Shown here in pieces: positions 24,301-36,300 of a DNA stretch of 64,000 bases (position 1 is the first letter of the stretch; every line of letters starts with the position of its first letter). Made by a program: the position numbers and the translations under genes. Under the pieces are notes generated by a model. That model ran no database searches, was not told the DNA's origin, and saw only the letters and a program-made list of their open reading frames with translations. The DNA lies in NCBI GenBank assembly GCA_944472155.2, contig OX235275.1, positions 56,871,228 through 56,935,227 on the forward strand, given 5' to 3'. The stretch comes from Trichobilharzia szidati. Its lineage: Eukaryota > Platyhelminthes > Trematoda > Strigeidida > Schistosomatidae.

Positions 24301-27300
24301 ATAAATGGGAATATTTAAAGATTTAACCATTTACCAGCTCAACTGCATATGTTCTTTTAACTATTTAAACAAACCACAAATGTTCTTAAAGTTAAGATTG
24401 AATTAAATGGTAATGTTTCGTCAAAACGATGTAAAAGGTTCTTGACGTACACTAAGTGTAACTAGTTGGGGCATGAAGATTGATTCTAACGATGGTTGCT
24501 CAGGCATATCATGATTCTTTCAGTATTATTATTATTATTCCCCCTGGATTTGGAGTGGAACACAGGGATTCAAAGGCGCAACTCTACTTCACTGTGTCAG
24601 CTGCAGTCTTTTGCAGCTTCACGAACACCCATTGGTTTCCATCTCCTCCTCTTCCTCACAATATCCATTCAAAGTCCACCTCGAACGCTCAAACTCATTG
24701 TTTTCCATTTGGGTTCCACTGAAGGGCCTGGTGTATGATGTTATCCACCGGTCTGCACAGTGTTTGTCTAGTGCTGCTACATTTTCTATGGGGGATTTGA
24801 TGGGTATTAGGTTCTTGATTGGTTCGTTCCTAGAGTCCGCTGGTAATTATTATTCCTGGCCATATGATCTGTTGTATGGGGACTGCGAATGCAGGTGTTG
24901 ATGAACGTCTGCAGTAGCCTTTTAAAAATTGATTTTATTGAGACGCTTGTAACAAGTCTCTGTACCATTTCGAAGCCAAACAGTCAATTTCACCTTAAGG
25001 CATAAACCTGACCTAAACAAAATGGTTAGCTCTCACGAGTTGTGCAACATAGATGGCACTGAAATAGGAACCAAGTTGAAAATTAAATACCTAGGCGTCA
25101 TTCTATCTGCTGATCTCTCCTGGTCATCTCATATCTTGACGATTTCTAAGAAAATATTCCATCTTACCTTCTACATCAAGAAGTTAAAACACTCTGGAAT
25201 AACCCAACCCTTACTCCTACAGTTCGTTAACTCTCACATTCTGCCTATTATTCTCTATTGTTCCCCCTTAGTTTTTCCCGGGCTACTGAAGAAAGACTAT
25301 AACATATTACACAGGATGTTAAAGGTTGTCAGCAGGGTAAGCAACGTGCCACTTAACCAGCTTGGTAATGTTCTGGTCGACAGGCACGCACTTGGACTCA
25401 TGTGAAAAATGGGCCAAATCCATTTTATCTAACTCACATCACCTTCTTCATTCACAACTCTCCCCTTGTATCTCATCAGGCAGGACCAGAAGCCTATATA
25501 GAAAACTATATGCCCGCACTAGCAAGTACAAAAACTCAACCATACCCTACTTAGCTCGTGTTCTGTGCAATAAAGAAAGCATTAAGCGTGAGACTTATAA
25601 CTTATTAAGTAGTAAAACAACTGGATCTCGTCTTTCCAACTCATATCATTTATAGGTACAACATTTTCTTTCTTTCTTTTCCTTTTCTTTCTCTCTCTTT
25701 CTTTCTGTTATGTGCTGCTTTGTTTCTTTCTTCCGCTTACGCCAGTAAATATGATAGCACCTACTTTTCTAACACCTTCAAACGCTTGTAAAAAATTATA
25801 TTTGTAAAAATTCTCAGCGAGATTGAAATGAGTAATTCCAACGTTTCGTTCGGCAATCTGGTCAGAACTTCTTCAGGGAAATTAATCGAAATTAACACAA
25901 TACAGGTTTATATATAAAAGTAACATCACTTGTTTTTAAAAACTTTGTCCAATCATGAGTAGTCATTCAACAAGTATCAACAAGTATAATAAACAAAATT
26001 TTATGAGCTGTGATCAAAATTTGACCTCGGACATACAAATATTGGTCTACCTTTGTTAAGCACTTTAGACAGAGTGTGTGTATGTGGGTAAACAGTTGTA
26101 AAACATTTCTTAACGTCTCCATAAGAAGATATGGACAGTCGAGAATTTTGACCAAGTATTAATAATTAGTGATATATATCCATTTTTTATTTATTAATAA
26201 GGATTTCCTATGCATCAGCTAACATCACGCCTTCATGTCTGTTCAAACTGTTAGTATCTAGAATTTTATAATTAGACGTATTTTCAAAATTATGGTGTTT
26301 GGGATTAGAGTTTAGTAGAAGCACCCTGTCGAACTTATTGCATTGTCTTCTTTCTGAATATTGAGCTGCTTTATTCGACCTACTGGAGTTGTCAGGTGAC
26401 TCGACAGCTACGGATTTAGGATGTGCATTTTGTTCCAGACAACGGAGAGTGAAAACACGATGATTGTGCCAATTACACAGTTTCTTTGTTAATTTAAATC
26501 GATTGCGAAATAATTCAAATGAACTGTCGTCATGATTTGACAGAATAGTTCTAAAATATTTGAGAACCGAGTGAGAAGTAGACATTTGTAAAAAATTATA
26601 CTTGTAAAATCTCAGCGAGATTGAAATGAGTAATTCCAACGTTTAGTTCGGCAATCTGGTCCGAACTTCTTCAAACACTCTTCAGCTTTTGCTTTGCTAC
26701 CGACATGCCAATATGTTGTTGTTATAATGAACTGAGACTACCCTTAATCTATGCAGAATTCTATTTATTGATAATGTACTAACTGGATGCAATACTGTAG
26801 TAAAACAAAATGCTGATAATTCCATTCTGTATCACATGTACTGTTTTGGAATAAAGCAAATTATTATTATTATTAAAAAAAGCATCATTGATACCAGTCT
26901 AAATCTTATTCATTATACCGAAAACCGTGGATTCCCAAACTGATTTCAGAAGGATAAATGTCTGTCTTGCTCCTCCTTTAGTGGAGTTAAGTTTATTTTT
27001 TTGGATACTGCTTCATGAGACTAAAAATTATTGAAAAAAACAACTATTAATTCCCTTGACATGGATACTTAATGAATATTGATTTTATGAACACTGGGCT
27101 ATTGTTGTTCAGGTCAACGGACAAAATAAAAGTGCCTTATTAGTTGAGGCAAGAATTAATCGGAATGGAGTTTAATTACGTAACTTTCGGAAATAAAAAC
27201 AATTGTATGCCTACGGATGAGTGAGTGAGTCTTCAGGGAGAGTTTAGGCCTAAACTAAAACGTAATTTGACGTGTTTTTGATGTTTCTGAAGGATTCCTT

Positions 27301-30300
27301 CATATGACTTTTATTTCTTATCAGTTGAACAAGAGTTACCTGAATTTGATGGTGATGGTGTGAAAGTAAAAGAGTAAGACTGTGGTTTGTTTCAGTAGTT
27401 TATATTTAATTACAATAAAAGGTTTTTTGTGGCTCTCAATGAATACATGAAAAACAAAACGATACTGTTTTACGAGTTGATCACGGACTGATATCAGTTA
27501 GAGAACCATTGGAAACCAGGGAGTACTGGACAGCTGCTGTTTCATCCTAGTTTGGGAATCATCGACAGTACGCACCCACTGGGATTCGAACCCAGGACCT
27601 TCCGGTTACAAGGCGAGCTCGTATACCATTCAGCCACTGGGACCTGATTCAACGGCTAATGAATTCTAACTTCTACCAATTCGTGATTTTAGCGCGACCC
27701 CAACCATTGTCGTTGGTGGCATCAGAAAATTAATCTGTTGCTCGCTAGTGACTTGCTACAGGTTGGAGCTTCCTGGAGTTCTAGTGAGAAGTCGTGACCA
27801 GTGAGGTCCAATTACATGTCACGTGTGTGAATGGATGTCCCACCAACGACAATGGTTGGGGTTGCGCTAAAATCACGAATTGGTAGAAGTTAGAATTCAT
27901 GCAGTGGCCATTGATTTAGGTCCCAGTGGCTGAATGGTATACGAGCTTGCCTTGGAACCGGAAGGTTCTGGGTTTGAATCCCAGTGGGTGCGTACTGTCG
28001 ATGATTCCCAAACTAGGATGAAACAGCAGCTGTCCAGTACTCCCTGGTTTTCAATGGTTCTCTAACTGATATCAGTCCGTGATCAACTCGTAAAACGATA
28101 CTGTTTTTACTGACGTTTCGCTATTTAATGCTGCTGCTAATAGCTTTATCAAAGTAGTAATGATAAACCGGAATTTATAAAATCTCAGCATATATATAAC
28201 AAAGAGTTAAGGGGTGAGAAAACAGACTTAGGTGAAGTTAAAAGGACATATTGAAAGTCAAAATACCAATGAAGATTACTAAACCAAATAACAAAGGTTA
28301 TAGCACACCTCTTATGATATCAAAACAAAGTTTACTAACTTGATCATCGTTCGTCAGTCTGGGGTCATTTTTCCTTGTCAAGTTGGTCCACTGGTAAAGA
28401 TAACAAAACCAAATGTAGATTGTTGGATTTGATCAGTGTGTAAAATTATAAAAGCAGCGTGTGTTTATATAATGATACTGATTATGACATTCGTGTTGAT
28501 TTTGTCATTTCATGGCGGGAGAAGGTGTTGTAACCATGTCCATATGAAAGACCAAATCCCAAAAGATTCTTTATCTAATTGTGTTTATAAAATAAAATGC
28601 TTGGAATGTGATGCGATTTACATCGGACAAACATCTCGAGAAATCAAAATCAGAAGAAATGAACACCATAGAGCCGCCTCTGTTCGACCATCGAGAAATC
28701 CGGTTGAACTAGAAAACTTCATGCAATTCTTCCCATTAATAAACTTGAACAAAGCAAGAACATTAATTGTACCAGGATAATATGAGCTCATCTGTTATTA
28801 TTTCGAGGATTCTTCTCAACTGGTTACAAACTGAACGATGAAAAATATGAATTACATTACATTAAAGATTTGAACATAATTTTCCACGATCACAAGGAGT
28901 AATTGGTAGGAAGTAAAAGTAACATTAGTCCGGAATGATTTAGCTAAAAAGCTTGAAAAATCATCAGCCATTAGTCTACACGCTATGGAATCAGGCCGCA
29001 AAATTGATTTTGATAATATTGAAATAATCCAGAAAAAGCACTTCAGGAATCACAAAGAACGTCTAATATCATCAGAAGCACTTCATATCAACTGGAATCC
29101 AAATTGTCTGAACAGGAATGACGGACTAAAACACCTACCTCCTCCATGAAGTGACAAAATCAACACGAATGTGATAGGTAAGTTCACTATGTAAACACAC
29201 ACTGCTTTTATAATGTTACACACTGATCAATTCCAACAATCTACACTTGATTTTGTTATCTTTACTAATTGACTACACAAAAATGCCCCCATGCTGAGGA
29301 ACGATGTTGATTAAGTTGTTATATGTAAGCTGAGTGGACTTTGTAACTTCTAGTTTAATAATACTACTTTGATATAGGCTATTAGCAGCAGCACTAAATA
29401 GCGAAACGTCAGTAAGAGCAACGATATCGTTTTGTTTTTCATGTATTCATTGGGACACACAAAAACCTTTATTATAATGAATATCATATACCCAAAACCT
29501 TAATTATTTCAAGCTTTTAACAGTGAACTTGGTTTGGGCATATTTAATTTACATTTAAGTTTAATATAATAAAATGTTGAAGTATGATTATTTCTGTGTA
29601 ATGTTTTCATTTTAATCACTTTTCTTGGGATCATTCGATTCAGGAAGAAACGTTTTCATTGACTGATATCAGTTATAAGTAGTAATGACACTAGAAAATT
29701 TGTTTTGAATTCACCTTTCAGTGTTAGATCTTGAGAAATGAGATTATCCTCTTGCCGTTTCCCTGAAAATATTAAAAGATTAATGGGTAACTCTAAACTA
29801 TAGCAGCCCAAACCAAAACTACCTAGCTAATGGGCATATGACCTTGAGCAACCAATCAGGTGACTCTGTTTTTTCCAGAAGTAATTATGGATGCTCTACA
29901 TATTTTGCTTCGCGAATTCGCTCCACATCTAGTTTTTGATTACTCTTTGGAGAACGGACTAATAGGAAGGTCGAAAAATTGCCAATGTTGAGGTGTCATT
30001 CATATGCAAAGATACACTAGATGCATCGATGGGTTTGTTTCAATTGTTGAAATGAGTGCTAAACCAGAAAGTCAGTTCGAGAAGGTATGTCTTTCGTCTT
30101 TAGTTCACAGATTCCTTAGGTACTTTTGATAAAAAGAAGATATAATCGAGGGAGATTGAGTGCGAATCAGCAGTGGGTATTGGGGATATATGACACCAGC
30201 CTCCAGAAAGGATACATTGAGGCGATCCCTAATCGCAGTGCAGGTGTATCGTTGCCTATTAATCAGCGCTTAGTACTGCCTGGGACGACTATTCATACAT

Positions 30301-33300
30301 ATGAATGGAGTAGTTACAGTCACTTATCGAATCTGGGCTGTATTCATCAAGTGGTCAACCATACAAATGGTTTTATCAACACGCTAATTCCATCGAAAGT
30401 TTCTGGAGTCACCTCAAAAAACGGATGAGACCATTGAATGGATCAAGAAATGCAATGATATACAGTTATCTCGATGAGATTATGTACAGGACTTGGTTCA
30501 ACATGAGTATCAAGACTCCTATGCGAAATTGGGAGGTTTTTCTGCAACATATACGAGAGCGTCGTCCTTTGTAAATATTTTTTAACGTTGCATTACTTTT
30601 ATATAAACGGTTTATTAAAATTATGCACCGTTTTATTTTTGAGTCTACTGATTGGTCAGAGTTGTCCTTGTCAAGGTCATTTATCCGTTCGCTTTAGTTT
30701 AAAGTTGTCAGGTTTATAATAAAAATGAGAAAAGTATTTAAATCAACTATTCTATTGGACACTAGTAACTAACACGTGTGATGTACCTAGTCCTTTTATT
30801 TAGTGCAGATTGAATTCTATCAGTCAGGTGTGTAACGTGGCCACCATTATAGGTAGTTCAGCATCACGGTGCGTACTGATTTAACGATATTAGATGGTTA
30901 GAAGTGATCGACAGGAAACCTTGTAACTAAGCCCAAATATCTCAGTGGTAACGTCTCTGACTGCAGTACTCACTGGGTGACGCGGGTTCGAATCTCCGAA
31001 GGACCTTAAATTCCTCCAAGGCTGCAGATACGCCTTGCTGACTGACTGGTGAGTCCCAACTAGCATGAAACCTGTCGATTGCCTCCGAACATCTGAAGTC
31101 AACTCTTCATGTATGTTGTATGCTATCCACGTCTGTTAATTCTTTATTTATATCAGACTGAAGAGAGAATGTGGTTATATTTAGGAAGGATAATTTGTCA
31201 AACATATTTTTATGTTTGTATTGACGGAATTTTTAAAAATCGACATAATGCAAACGTATTCAAAGCGTGAAATCCTTAGGTTTATCAACCATTTTATCCC
31301 CAGGCATCAGTATTAGCATTAATTAGTTTCAATAATTGACCAGTTTGTCCTTGTTTAACAGTGATGACAGATTTCTAGCCTCACTCAAGTTCCCTGTTAT
31401 GCAAAGGAGCTAATTAATTAGATATTAAATTCATAAAGACTTAATTAAAATATGTGTAGGTCATTGAAGGCCAGGGAGTACTGGACAGTTGTTTCGTCAG
31501 CCTAGTTTGGAGCTCGTCGGCAACGCACAACCACCGGGTTTCGAACCCATTATCTTCTGGTTACAATGCAAGCTTGTGGACCATTCAGCCTAGTAACCGG
31601 GAGGTCCTGGTTTTTAAACCCCCGTGGGTGCGTACTGCCAATGGGTCCCAAACTAATCTGACGAAACAGCTGTGCAGTACTTCATGGCTTTCAATGTTGG
31701 AACAAAAATATGTAGACATTTTTGGATATGACGTCTTTACAGAGATCAAAAGATTGTAAATACCGCTTGAGTAAAGAACTTGAGGATGCATACCAAATGC
31801 CACAAAACGAACAAGGCCTTCTGGTTATAGTATGAGGAACACAGAAGTGTTCAGAAACTGTTTCGCGACTGTGAGAAATTTCAATTCTACTTCTGTCAAT
31901 TCACCGAAATCCGTCCAATAATCTATCATATGTATCAACTCAAATCTAAAATTTAACCGCTTTGTCCTTGTCCACTGACAACTTCAAAAGACTGATGCTC
32001 AAATTATTTGATTATTAATAATATGTGTCGAACATGAACCATAAGTCGATGTGTTATTGGTTTGAACATGTAACTAACTCACCTTCTCCTCTAGACAGTG
32101 ATTGATATTTTACGTTTGTTAGTATAAATATTTATCTTATGCATTGTTTTCTTACACGTTAATTCTGAATAGCATATCAGGGTAAGCATTACTTTGAAAT
32201 TGCAAAATGACAGCGAATTTAAATATTAAAGTCTTGAGACACACTCATACTGCTGTTATTTCTGTGCTCCTTTATCAACTGAAACTTTCTATGATGACAT
32301 ATTTATTTCTTTAAACCCTACAACAAATTAAATAGTTTGCAGCGATCATCAAGAGAGTTTCGTGCCTTCAACACTGTAAATTTTGCAGAAAGACTTAGAA
32401 TATTGCCTGCTTCCGAAACAAAATAAAAAGCTAATTGTGAGTCAATGATAAGAGCATTGTGAGAGGGCAAAGGCATTTACTGGCAACTACACTTCAATGC
32501 AACTCTAAGAATTAATGAGTGATCTGAGTGGTTAAACAAAATAGATGTTTTCGGTTTGATAGTACACAGTATAATCCATACAGAGATTGGAGGAGGAACT
32601 TCATATTCAACGGAATAGTGTGAGATAATGCTTTTGTATTATTTCACGAACTCTTTTAAATTACGAAACGCATGAACACTATCAAAGTATATAAGATAAA
32701 GTAACAAGGTTTGAGCATATTCTTGTTTTGCTGACGATTAACTAGCTATTGATAGTAACTTTAATTACCATAGAATTTAATTGGTTGATGGTGACTAGCA
32801 GTGGAATCCAGGACAACGAGCATTTCGTCCTATTTAGGACTAGTCGTCAGTGGATGTACCTGCATTCCTCAGTGAGTGCTCCCACCGAGTCTCGGACCCA
32901 GTGCCCATAGTTTCAAAAGCCAAAGCGTTATCCACTAGACCACTTGGGCCACGAGAGCCACTGCCTCTTGTGCGATGGGCCATATTAATTATTGAATTGA
33001 ATATTTTTAGATTTTCCCATCGATTGATTGGACCGAAGTGATCGGTCTCAGGTTGACATATCTGTCGGCTTCTTGTGCAGATGCTTCGATGATTTCTGGG
33101 AGTGTAACCAAAATTTAATTGGTGGATAGGGAATGCAGATACATCCGGATGACGAATGCCAAATAAGACGAAATTGGTTTTATCCTGGATTCCACTACTA
33201 GTCACTATCCACCAATTAAATTCTAATTACATGCACAGACATCGTTGGAGCATCTGCATATGAAGCCGACAGACATGTCAACCTAAGACGGAGCACTTCG

Positions 33301-36300
33301 GTCCAATCAATCGACGAGAAAATCTAAAAAAATTCAATTAAATATGTAATTACCATAAGTGAGGAATTATTCAAATTGTTAAATTGTCGTACTGAAAGTG
33401 TTTATAGGTAGACCAGATAAATATTCTTCAAGACAAGTTAGTAAAAGTAATAAATCTCAATAAAATTAGGTTCACTGCTGCATTTGGTTGCTTACCTAAC
33501 TATCAGAGAGTAGATGGAGACCATGATATACACTTAGAAGCAAGCACATAGTCACTGAGAAAGTATATTGACACCAGGTCACCAATACACCTCAAACTCA
33601 GCCACTTCATGGAAATATTTCTTTAATTAAATCATGATAACAAAACTTGACATTTTGGTATCAAATTAACCCTCGATGATGACTTCTGTCGGGATCGTGT
33701 TCATCCTATCCGAGAATAAAATTATAAACTCTGGGGTTATCAGACCTGAATGCTCTCGAAACACATAATTAATGATATGCGATGATACCAGTGGAAAAAC
33801 CGGAATGGCCGATAACTGGAAACCTCACGTATAAAGGCAGAAAAACGGAGAATACCTCAGCGGACATTCTTTCGAGAAAGTCGTCCGAAAACATCGAGTC
33901 TACGTAAGCTAATTGTGAAGTCATCGTAGGTTGTTATGGGAAGGGAATTGGCTGTACTTTTAGGAAGAATTTGTTCATCATATTGTTAAAAACGACAAGT
34001 GAAGATTGATTTCATTTTTTATACTTTGATTTCAGACGATCACTGTAAGTTCTATTTTGAAGTTTCGAGGGGATGATAAGTTTGAAGCAAAGAGTCCTTC
34101 ATATGTACCTGTGTACTTGTTTCTGTTTTATGTAATATGAAGTGAGAAATGTTTACGTTAAGGGGCAGAAGTCAACAAATGTTTTTATGGAGATCGACAA
34201 GAGAATGCGAATGTATCATCTACTACCTTATTATGTTGCATAACTCAAGCGTATTTCTTGTTCTGACATGTAGTCACATTAAATCAGAAAAGCGAACTAA
34301 TTATCGACAGTAAAATGCTGGTCTTAAGATAAGGACTGGTATGGTTTAGCGAGCAAATGGAAGAGACTCGGTAACGGACATTTTTATTAAGGAAAACCAC
34401 GGCATATTTATAAATTCTTAGCCAGTTTCAATTCGGTTAGGTCTGATTGATTGGCGCTTGATCTAAGGTTAAATAAGTTCTCTTGTGCGATTATTTCATG
34501 CCTGCAACCTAAAGTAAACTCAGCTTTGTGGAGTAAAGACTTCTACCTCTACAGCAGTCATAGACTTAAAATGTTGTTTTCAATTTTGGCCACTTCCTAT
34601 CAGTCTGCATCACGTGACAATGGTGTTAGAGAAGCTTGTGACTTCTTGAAATCAGACTCAATGTAACACTAAGGACTGGTACAAATTCCTGTGACACAAA
34701 CCTGAGTGATGTCAGCTGCTGCAAATATTAATTACCGGTCTGAATATACTTTTAAATAGTTTAAGTTCTCAAAGAGCTGACGTTTGAGAGATTATTTTCA
34801 AAATCATCGTTTTCATGGAGAGCTGGAGATTATCGTGTTACACCTGTGTTTGTGTTTATGTGAATTAAAGTCTTCCGACTAACATGCATAGTTTTCATTA
34901 AAAATTAGACAAACTCTGAGACTTAAATTGGTGGATGGTGACTAGCAGTGGAATCCAGGACAACGGGCATTCCGTCCTATTTGGGACTAGTCGTCAGCTG
35001 GATGTACCTGCATTCCCCAGTAAGTGATGATGTTCCCACCAACGAGGCTCGAACCCAGTGCCTATAGTTTCAAACGCCAAAGTGTTATCAACCAGACCAC
35101 TTGGGTCACGAGAGCCACTGCCTCTTGTGCAACGGGTCATATTAATTATTTAATTGAATTGTTTTAGATTTTCCCGCCGACATGTCAACCTGAGACCGAG
35201 TACTTCGGTCCAATCAATCAATAGAAAAATCTAAAATTCAGTTAAATTAAAGTCTCAGTGTGTTTTCGTGATAAATATTCTACTAGAAATATTGTGTAAA
35301 GTTGCTTTTAATATTCTCGTACAAAAGATGTACACATTTAAGTAGTAGTCATGAATTTGTAACCAAGAGACATTTATTCAAATTAAACAGGAGAGAGTAA
35401 GTTTCACAGATTTATAACATCAGGGCTGCATTTCAGTGCCACATACTTCTATCGAGTGTTCGTTTATATTATTATTGTTCCCTTGGATACCTAGTGGAAC
35501 ATATGGCTTCAACTGCACGTCTCCACTTCCTTCTGTCTCCTGATGTACTTTTCACCTGCTTTCATGTTATTCCATTCTATTTCAACTCCTCTTTACACGA
35601 TCTCCCCCATGTCACCCTTGGAAGTCCCACTCGCCGCTTCCCTTTCGGGTTCCACTCGAGCGATGGCCTGACGCGCGATGTCACCCAATGGCCTCCTCAG
35701 CGAGTGTCCAATCCATCTCCACTTTCTCCTTCATATTTGTTGAGCGATTGGTTCTTGTTTTGTTTGTTCCCATAGTTTCTTGTTGGTTCTTGTTGTTTCC
35801 GGCCATCTGATCGTCAGTATAGAACGAAGACAGTTGTTGATAAAGGTCTGCAACAGGCTATTGGAAATATTCTTTGTGACCCACTGGCCAAGTTTCTGAT
35901 CCGTATAGCAAAACTGACTTGTCGTTTGTATTGAAAATACGAATTTTGTTGTTGATGCTGAGTGACGAAGATTTCTAGATTGGTTTCAGGTTGATGAATG
36001 TGTTTCTCGCCTTCCCGATTCTCGATTTGACATCCTCGTCGGTTCCTCCTGTAGTTGAGACAATGCTCCCTCCCTAGATAAGTGAATGAAGTAACCTCTT
36101 TCAAATCCCTCCCGATGATGGTGATTGGCGCTGTATGTTGCTGTTGTTGTTGTTGGTTGGTTGGTTATTTTCGTAACCTTCGTCTTGTCTATGTTCACCT
36201 GGAGTCCTTTCTTCACTGGCTGCTTCTTCGACCAGTTTGTCGGTCTTCGCTTGTAAGTCTTCGATTTTGTGTGACATCAAACATAAATCATCCACGCGCG

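Larger units (their letters stand above)
25795..26690 (-). mobile_element. Penelope-like fragment with hammerhead-bearing ends
   Basis: 25800-25960 and 26590-26680 share taattccaacgttt(c/a)gttcggcaatctggtc(a/c)gaacttcttca. The minus strand between carries FRTILSNHDDSSFELFRNRF and an LCNWHNHRVFTLRCLEQNAH stretch, probably the N-terminal part of the element's protein. The same element occurs at 46.98-47.66 kb. Confidence 0.6.
27412..29478 (+). mobile_element. Penelope-like element with outer inverted repeats and nested SINE pair
   Basis: Left end (acaataaaaggttttttgtgg...atgaatacatgaaaaacaaaacgatactg) is the inverse of 29425-29475. Inner inverted ends (28120-28165 against 29360-29415) contain a stem-loop followed by GAAACGTC. 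A GIY-YIG domain lies at 28436-28780. A palindromic SINE pair has inserted at 27466-28100. The whole sits just after exon 2 of gene B. Confidence 0.65.

Noticed and set aside
25655..25715. CTTT-rich stretch as a regulatory site
   Set aside because: It is best explained as low-complexity tail sequence of the CR1-like element.
27880..28010. Functional tRNA gene
   Set aside because: A- and B-box-like sequences are present, but it sits in a dispersed SINE with no complete cloverleaf; the same holds for T2, T3 and Sm-alpha copies.
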